In this document: one piece after another, positions 59,652 through 64,000 of the stretch
Numbering within the stretch: the first letter of the stretch is position 1
Layout: each line of letters begins with the position of its first letter
Assembly: GCF_020711255.1 (NCBI RefSeq)
Contig: NZ_JAJFAW010000002.1
Span: 62,001-126,000, forward strand
Length of the DNA: 64,000 bases
DNA from: Hymenobacter plasmatis
GTDB taxonomy: Bacteria; Bacteroidota; Bacteroidia; Cytophagales; Hymenobacteraceae
Direction: 5' to 3'
Notes under the pieces: model-generated
The model's input: only the letters and a program-made list of their open reading frames with translations
Database searches by the model: none
Told to the model about the DNA's origin: nothing
Position numbers and translations under genes: made by a program

Positions 59652-60470
59652 ATGAATTTCTTCAAGATTATCGAACAACTCGCCGAAGTGGACAGCGACG
59701 CACTGGGCCGCTTCGACTCGCGCCGCGCCGTGTTTCAGTCCCTGGGCACGTTTGCCAAGCGCTCGGCCCTGGCCACCACGCCCGTGTTGCTGGGCAGCAT
59801 GTTCCAGAAAGCGTACGCCGGCACGAGCGTCGACACCCCCATCGACATTCTGAACTACGCCCTGACGCTGGAGCTGCTGGAAGCCGACTTCTACCGTCAG
59901 TTTGTAGCCGCTGGCACTGCCACCGGCGCCGGCGTAGCCGCCATTGCCCAGATTAAGAAGCACGAAGACGCCCACGTGGCCCTGCTCACCAATGTGATTA
60001 AAGCACTGGGCGGCACCCCCAAAACGGGCGTTAAGTTCAAGACATCGGCTTTCCCAGCGGCCTATGCCGACCAACTGGTGGTGGCTCAGGTACTGGAAGA
60101 TACCGGCGTGCGGGCCTACAAAGGCCGCGCGGCTGAGCTGACTGCCACGGCCGACCAGAACATCACGGGCATTGGCAATGTGAACCTGCTGACCGTGGCC
60201 CTGCAAATCCACTCGGTGGAAGCGCGTCACGCGTCGCACATCCGCTACATGCGCGGTAAAAACCCATGGGTTACCACCGGCGAAGACGTTTCGAGCAACG
60301 CGGCTTACACCGGCGCCATCCCGGAGAGCAACGTGACCCAAGCCGGTTTCAACCTGACCACGCAACTCGGCACGCCTTACTCGGCCGCCGACGTGGCTGC
60401 CTCGTTTGACGAGCCCCTCACTCCTGCCGAAGTGCTTGACATGAGCCGCGCCGGGGGCTTGGTGGGCTAG
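59652..60470 (+). CDS. Ferritin-like protein (cassette 1, member B)
   Basis: 272 residues. The N-terminus is not a lipoprotein signal: MNFFKIIEQLAEVDSDALGR leads to FDSRRAVFQSLGTFAKRSAL and a hydrophobic stretch, which is consistent with a long twin-arginine-like leader. The ferritin-like helices are LELLEADFYRQFV (Glu77), IKKHEDAHVALLTN, LEDTGVRAYKGRAAEL and IHSVEARHASHIRYMRG. All likely metal ligands are retained. Followed by a terminator at 60494. Confidence 0.83.
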   Translation: MNFFKIIEQLAEVDSDALGRFDSRRAVFQSLGTFAKRSALATTPVLLGSMFQKAYAGTSVDTPIDILNYALTLELLEADFYRQFVAAGTATGAGVAAIAQIKKHEDAHVALLTNVIKALGGTPKTGVKFKTSAFPAAYADQLVVAQVLEDTGVRAYKGRAAELTATADQNITGIGNVNLLTVALQIHSVEARHASHIRYMRGKNPWVTTGEDVSSNAAYTGAIPESNVTQAGFNLTTQLGTPYSAADVAASFDEPLTPAEVLDMSRAGGLVG

Positions 60471-60493
60471 CCAACAGATATAGAATACTGCTT

Positions 60494-60528
60494 AAAAGCC
60501 GGTCCTGCTCACGCGGGGCCGGCTTTTG
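60494..60528 (+). terminator. Intrinsic terminator after ferritin-like cassette 1
   Basis: AAAAGCCGGTCC pairs with GGGGCCGGCTTTT around TGCTCACGC (one mismatch), ending in T residues. Confidence 0.85.
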
Positions 60529-60658
60529 CATTTTATTTCTGCCCATCGAATTCAGTCGCACCGCAAGCTTTTTTGGCGGGCATGCCACCCCTGCGGCTCT
60601 GCGAGTATCTTTGTCGATAGCGGCCGGGTGCGCTTGGGCATCCACCGGTTCTTTTCTT

Positions 60659-61375
60659 ATGTCTGATTCGTATTTTTCCCAGCCCGGGGCCCTGCATCGT
60701 CGCACTTTTTTACGGGTAGCGGGCGCCTCGGCGGCTACGGCGTCGCTGGTACTGGCCGGCTGCTCTACCGACACGCCCACTCCTACCCCCGTCAACCCCA
60801 ACCTGCTCACCCTGGGCAGCGCGGACACCGGCCTGCTCAACTACCTCTACTTGCTGGAGCAGCTCAAAACGGCTTTTTACCAGAAAGTGGTGGACGCGCC
60901 GCCGGCTGATTTGCGCACGGGCGAAAAGGCCATCTTCGACGACCTGCGCGACCACGAACTGGTGCACCGCGAAACCCTGCGCTACATCCTAGGCACCGAC
61001 GCCTTCGACGCCGCGCTTTCCAAGCCGCTGGCTTTTGACTTTTCGTCGCTCACCCTCACCACCCGGGCCGGGGTGCTGGCCGGTGCGCAGCAGCTTGAAG
61101 ACCTCGGCGTAGCGGCTTACACCGGCGCGCTGCGGCTGCTCAAGACCATTACCACCGTGAGTTTGCTGGCCAAGGTGGTCTCGGTAGAAGCCCGCCACGC
61201 CGCCCTGGTCCGCGACCTGCGCACGCCGGGCTCGTTTGCCGGCGACGACGTAGTGATAAGCACCGGCGCGCTGCAGAGCGTGAGCCTGGCCAAAACGCCC
61301 GTGCAAGTAGTGGCCGAGGCCAAAGCTTTTTTCCTGCCCATCGTGGTATCCACCGATTCGCTGCCCACGGCTTAA
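60659..61375 (+). CDS. Ferritin-like protein, twin-arginine and lipoprotein type (cassette 2, member A)
   Basis: 238 residues, same layout and length as the gene at 58903. The signal is HRRTFLRVAGASAATASLVL then AGC. The helices are LEQLKTAFYQKV, LRDHELVHRETL, LEDLGVAAYTGALRLL and VSVEARHAALVRDLR. The second Glu of LExLE is Lys70 here, so one metal ligand may be lost, while the other Glu and His motifs remain. The start at 60659 is chosen because the signal follows it; upstream open frame has no support. Confidence 0.83.
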   Translation: MSDSYFSQPGALHRRTFLRVAGASAATASLVLAGCSTDTPTPTPVNPNLLTLGSADTGLLNYLYLLEQLKTAFYQKVVDAPPADLRTGEKAIFDDLRDHELVHRETLRYILGTDAFDAALSKPLAFDFSSLTLTTRAGVLAGAQQLEDLGVAAYTGALRLLKTITTVSLLAKVVSVEARHAALVRDLRTPGSFAGDDVVISTGALQSVSLAKTPVQVVAEAKAFFLPIVVSTDSLPTA

Positions 61376-61403
61376 GCCGGCCGCTCTTTTTGCCCGTTCC
61401 CGC

Positions 61404-62297
61404 ATGAACCTTTTCTCCCTTCTCGACCAGCTTAGCGCCGTCGATGCTTCCTCGGATGCTGCCCCGCGCCGCCACCTGCTGCGCCAGTTGGGCCAGGCCG
61501 GTGCCAAGGCTGCCGCGGCGGCTTTGCCCTTAGCCCTGGCCTTGCCGGCCCAAGCCGCCCCCACCGACGCTTCCCTCGACAGCACCCTGCTGCTGCTCAA
61601 GCTCGAAGAGCTGCTTGCTGCTTTCTACACGCAGGCCCTAGCCGCGGGTGCCGTGCTCTCCAACGCCGCGCAGGCGGCCGTGCGGCCCGACTTCGAACGC
61701 ATCCTGGCCCAGCAGCAGAACCACGCCCGGTTTCTGCGCACCTCCCTGACGACGGGTGGCCTCACGCCGCCTGCCACACCCACCTTCGACTTCAGCGGCC
61801 GCAAGAACAACGCCGGCAACCCCGAGCTGTTTCCGAACGTGATGACCGACTACAACGCCTTCCTGCAGCTGGCCCAGCAGCTTGAAGACGCCAGTGCGGA
61901 CATTTACCTGGGCCAAATGGCCACCTTCACGGGCGACCGGCTGCTACTCGATGTGGTGCTCCGCATGCAATCGGTAGAAGCCCGGCACGCCTCGCATATC
62001 CGCACACTGCGCCGCAACGCCCAGAGTGGGGTTGTGGTAAAAAACTGGCCCAGCGCGGCCGATACGCCGTTCAACTCAGCTGTGCTCGTGCCCAACCCCG
62101 CGGGCGGTAGCGCCGCGCCCGTATCTATCTACAGCTTTGAAACCAACGAAAAGCAAGTGGTGACGGGCGCCAACGTGGTGCCGTTTGCCAGCCTCCTGAC
62201 CGGCAGCATCGCCGTACAAGCCGGGGCTTACGCCTCCGCGTTTGACGAGCCGCTGCCCACGGCCCAGGCCACGGCCCTGCTTAACCTCTTTAGCTAG
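61404..62297 (+). CDS. Ferritin-like protein (cassette 2, member B)
   Basis: 297 residues, paralogue of the gene at 59652. N-terminus MNLFSLLDQLSAVDASSDAA, then RRHLLRQLGQAGAKAAAAAL and LALALPAQA. Helices: LEELLAAFYTQAL (the second Glu position is Leu71), ILAQQQNHARFL where the partner has a HED..H pattern, LEDASADIYLGQM, and MQSVEARHASHIRTLRR. It therefore keeps the SVEARHA motif but has lost two conserved metal-ligand positions. It may be structural or use another site. Followed by a terminator. Confidence 0.8.
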   Translation: MNLFSLLDQLSAVDASSDAAPRRHLLRQLGQAGAKAAAAALPLALALPAQAAPTDASLDSTLLLLKLEELLAAFYTQALAAGAVLSNAAQAAVRPDFERILAQQQNHARFLRTSLTTGGLTPPATPTFDFSGRKNNAGNPELFPNVMTDYNAFLQLAQQLEDASADIYLGQMATFTGDRLLLDVVLRMQSVEARHASHIRTLRRNAQSGVVVKNWPSAADTPFNSAVLVPNPAGGSAAPVSIYSFETNEKQVVTGANVVPFASLLTGSIAVQAGAYASAFDEPLPTAQATALLNLFS

Positions 62298-62327
62298 GCG
62301 AACACAAGATTTTGGCTTTAGTATGCG

Positions 62328-62353
62328 AAGGAGCGGCCAGGGCCGCTCCTTTT
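62328..62353 (+). terminator. Intrinsic terminator after ferritin-like cassette 2
   Basis: AAGGAGCGGCC and GGCCGCTCCTT pair around a short AG, with TT continuing on the 3' side. Confidence 0.85.
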
Positions 62354-62506
62354 GCGTATGGCCCCCGCAGGCAGGGCAAAAAAGGCATTTGCCTTTGCGC
62401 AGACCTACTTTCTATCGTATCTTTATACTAGTTGGCAGCCAAGCTCTTCCGTAGAACTTTGCGCCTCATTTAGTCATCTCTCTTCTTCATTCGTACTCCT
62501 GTTGCT

Positions 62507-62722
62507 ATGCTAGATTACGTGAAAATGATTCTGCTGAAAGTAAGCTTCAACAAGGCACTTTTTGAAAAAGAACTCCGCAAGGCCCTCAAGATGCTCGTGC
62601 CCACGGAAGTGCCCGATTTTCGCAGCTGGTGCTACCAGCAGTTCGCCAGAATTTACCGCAAGGTGCTCAAGCGTGTATTTGGTAGGCTCGACCAAAACAC
62701 TTTAGAAGTCGGCCTTGGGTAA
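62507..62722 (+). CDS. Small conserved-looking protein of unknown function
   Basis: 71 residues, basic and helical (MLDYVKMILLKVSFNKALFE, LRKALKMLVPTEVPDFRSWC, FARIYRKVLKRVF). The clear start, no overlap with neighbours and a preceding gap with a terminator support a real gene. No family recognised. It faces queG (3' to 3', about 70 bp apart). Confidence 0.7.
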   Translation: MLDYVKMILLKVSFNKALFEKELRKALKMLVPTEVPDFRSWCYQQFARIYRKVLKRVFGRLDQNTLEVGLG

Positions 62723-62791
62723 TCAGCCCGTAGTGGGATAGCCTGGGTGTGGGCAGTCCTTGGAAAACGACTGCGGAGTGCCTGCTGGTGG

Positions 62792-63727
62792 CTACTCGCC
62801 ATCGAGCACAAACTTGATATTGCGTTTCAGCCCCTCGTAGCCAGTGCGCTTCATGGCCGACTGGCGGAACAGCTCCGTGAATAATTCGTGGGTGATTTCG
62901 CGCCAGTCGCCGGGCGTCAGGTCTTTAAGGCCGGGCGCGGGGTTGAACTGTGGCTCCTGGTGCGGCTGCGAGAAGCGGTTCCAGGGGCACACGTCCTGGC
63001 AGATGTCGCAGCCGAACACCCAGTTGCCAAACTGCCCGGCTACCTCGGTCGGAATCTGGTCCTTCAGCTCAATGGTGAAGTAGCTGATACACTTGCTGCC
63101 GTCCACCACGTAGGGCTCAGCAATGGCCTGCGTGGGGCAGGCGTCGAGGCATTTGGTGCAGGTGCCGCAGTAATCCCGGATGGGGCCGTCGGCGGGCAAC
63201 TCCACGTCCACTATCAGCTCGGCAATGAAGTAGAATGAGCCGGTGCCGGGCGTAATTAAGTTGGAGTTTTTGCCTACCCAGCCCAGGCCGCTTTTTTTAG
63301 CCCAGGCCTTGTCGAGCACTGGCGCCGAATCGACGAAGCACCGCCCGCCGATGGCGCCGATTTCGGCTTCCATGTCGGCCAGCAGCGTCTTGAGCTTGTC
63401 TTTGATGACGAAGTGGTAATCGCGGCCGTAGGCGTATTTGCTGATTTTAAGCGTGTCGTCGGGCTGCTGGTCTTCGGGCGCGGGGTAGTAGTTGAGAAGC
63501 AGCGAAATCACCGATTTAGCGCCATCCACCAGCAGGCGCGGGTCGAGGCGCTTGTCGAAGTGGTTTTCCATGTAGCCCATCTTGCCATTCATCCGCTTGG
63601 TGAGCCAGGTTTCCAGGCGCGGGGCTTCCTCTTCTAGAAACTCGGCCTTGGAAATACCGCAGGCCATGAAGCCCAGCTCCGCCGCGCGGCGCTTGATGAA
63701 AGGGGCCCATTCGGATTTGCAGAGCAT
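62792..63727 (-). CDS. queG: Epoxyqueuosine reductase QueG
   Basis: 311 residues. [52 protein letters not shown] (catalytic Asp), [20 protein letters not shown], then two ferredoxin-like cluster sites: [16 protein letters not shown] and [13 protein letters not shown]. It performs the last step of queuosine formation in tRNA, with two [4Fe-4S] clusters and cobalamin. It is immediately downstream of ruvB on the same strand, an arrangement common in Bacteroidota. An inverted repeat of 41-bp arms lies between them. Confidence 0.96.
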   Translation of the reverse strand: MLCKSEWAPFIKRRAAELGFMACGISKAEFLEEEAPRLETWLTKRMNGKMGYMENHFDKRLDPRLLVDGAKSVISLLLNYYPAPEDQQPDDTLKISKYAYGRDYHFVIKDKLKTLLADMEAEIGAIGGRCFVDSAPVLDKAWAKKSGLGWVGKNSNLITPGTGSFYFIAELIVDVELPADGPIRDYCGTCTKCLDACPTQAIAEPYVVDGSKCISYFTIELKDQIPTEVAGQFGNWVFGCDICQDVCPWNRFSQPHQEPQFNPAPGLKDLTPGDWREITHELFTELFRQSAMKRTGYEGLKRNIKFVLDGE

Positions 63728-63758
63728 TGACTATAAAGTAGACTACCAACAAAAATAG

Positions 63759-63887
63759 GTCATCCCCATCTGGCGTACGCGCAGCGAAGGACCTTATCAT
63801 GCCACAACATCAGTACAGCAAGGGGATGCTGCAAATCGTTCCGGCGTGATAAGGTCCTTCGCTGCGCGTACGCCAGATGGGGATGAC
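63759..63887. repeat. Perfect 41-bp inverted repeat between ruvB and queG
   Basis: Left arm 63759-63799, right arm 63847-63887, perfectly complementary with a 47-base spacer. The arm contains GTACGCGCAGCGAAGGACC then TTATCA, whose core matches the element at 20756. Confidence 0.95.
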
Positions 63888-63889
63888 AA

Positions 63890-64000
63890 TTACCCCTGCG
63901 TTATCTCGTCGAACAAACTGCCCGAGTTGCCGCGCATGTTCTGGGGCAACAGGCGGCCCAGGTGCTGGTATGCCGCCTCCGTGGCCTCCCGGCCGCGCGA
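63890..64000 (-). CDS. ruvB: RuvB 3' end (partial)
   Basis: Only the last 36 residues are in the window (RGREATEAAYQHLGRLLPQN, then MRGNSGSLFDEITQG), on the minus strand, with the TAA at 63890. The RG.EATEAAYQHLG segment matches the C-terminal winged-helix end of RuvB, the branch migration motor of the Holliday junction complex. The identification rests on this short tail and on the adjacent queG. Confidence 0.8.
   Translation of the reverse strand, partial: SRGREATEAAYQHLGRLLPQNMRGNSGSLFDEITQG

Overview
The window looks like chromosome of a high-GC member of the Bacteroidota, most like Hymenobacter and its relatives in the Cytophagales. The signs are a fused SecDF, an alternative GlmU-like protein, a zinc-free type B ribosomal protein L31, a PorE-like OmpA/propeller protein, a periplasmic-propeller hybrid histidine kinase, TACCTTTG-type -7 boxes and almost no Shine-Dalgarno sequences. 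The genus is an inference. I see no tRNA, rRNA, CRISPR array, insertion sequence or phage gene.

Layout. 1-12117: a 3' fragment of a HEAT-repeat/cyclic-nucleotide-binding protein converges on a minus-strand signalling cluster: a response regulator fused to an adenylate/guanylate cyclase, a receiver-only protein and four paralogous histidine kinases, three of them with TPR sensor regions. 12830-21240: a complete minus-strand thiamine operon, thiS-thiC-thiD-thiE-thiG-thiH-thiF, behind a TPP riboswitch. A TenI-like gene and an HD-domain gene face it. 21341-30584: a periplasmic acetamidase-like protein, a TPR protein, a PorE-like OmpA protein, a 1225-residue hybrid kinase and a LytTR regulator.

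30610-37392 is the most unusual region. A 507-residue all-helical protein is divergent from a 100-residue secreted-type peptide precursor made of five near-identical 13-residue units (A/S-LGGVGGWGGD-I/M-A). The precursor is followed by a peptide-binding lipoprotein and two Dpp/Opp-type permeases, with no ATPase gene. The parts resemble those of a peptide-signalling circuit: precursor, importer and helical-repeat receptor.

37391-50203 is mostly housekeeping: an RmlD-like reductase, a cyclophilin, hemC, holB, the GlmU-like protein, rpmE2, rdgB, udk and secDF, with several small unknowns. 50455-54710 is a probable operon of an ECF sigma factor, an inner-membrane-anchored protein with an outer-membrane-barrel-like C-terminus, a c-type cytochrome, a YceI protein and a DUF5777-type barrel. 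54910-58628 carries a NifU-like scaffold, aroC and a BatD-like protein on the minus strand. 58903-62297 is a tandemly duplicated two-gene ferritin-like cassette. The window ends with a small unknown gene, queG and the 3' end of ruvB.

Many intergenic gaps hold paired inverted repeats of about 20-41 bp, three of them inside the thiamine operon. They are probably an interspersed palindromic element family of this genome.
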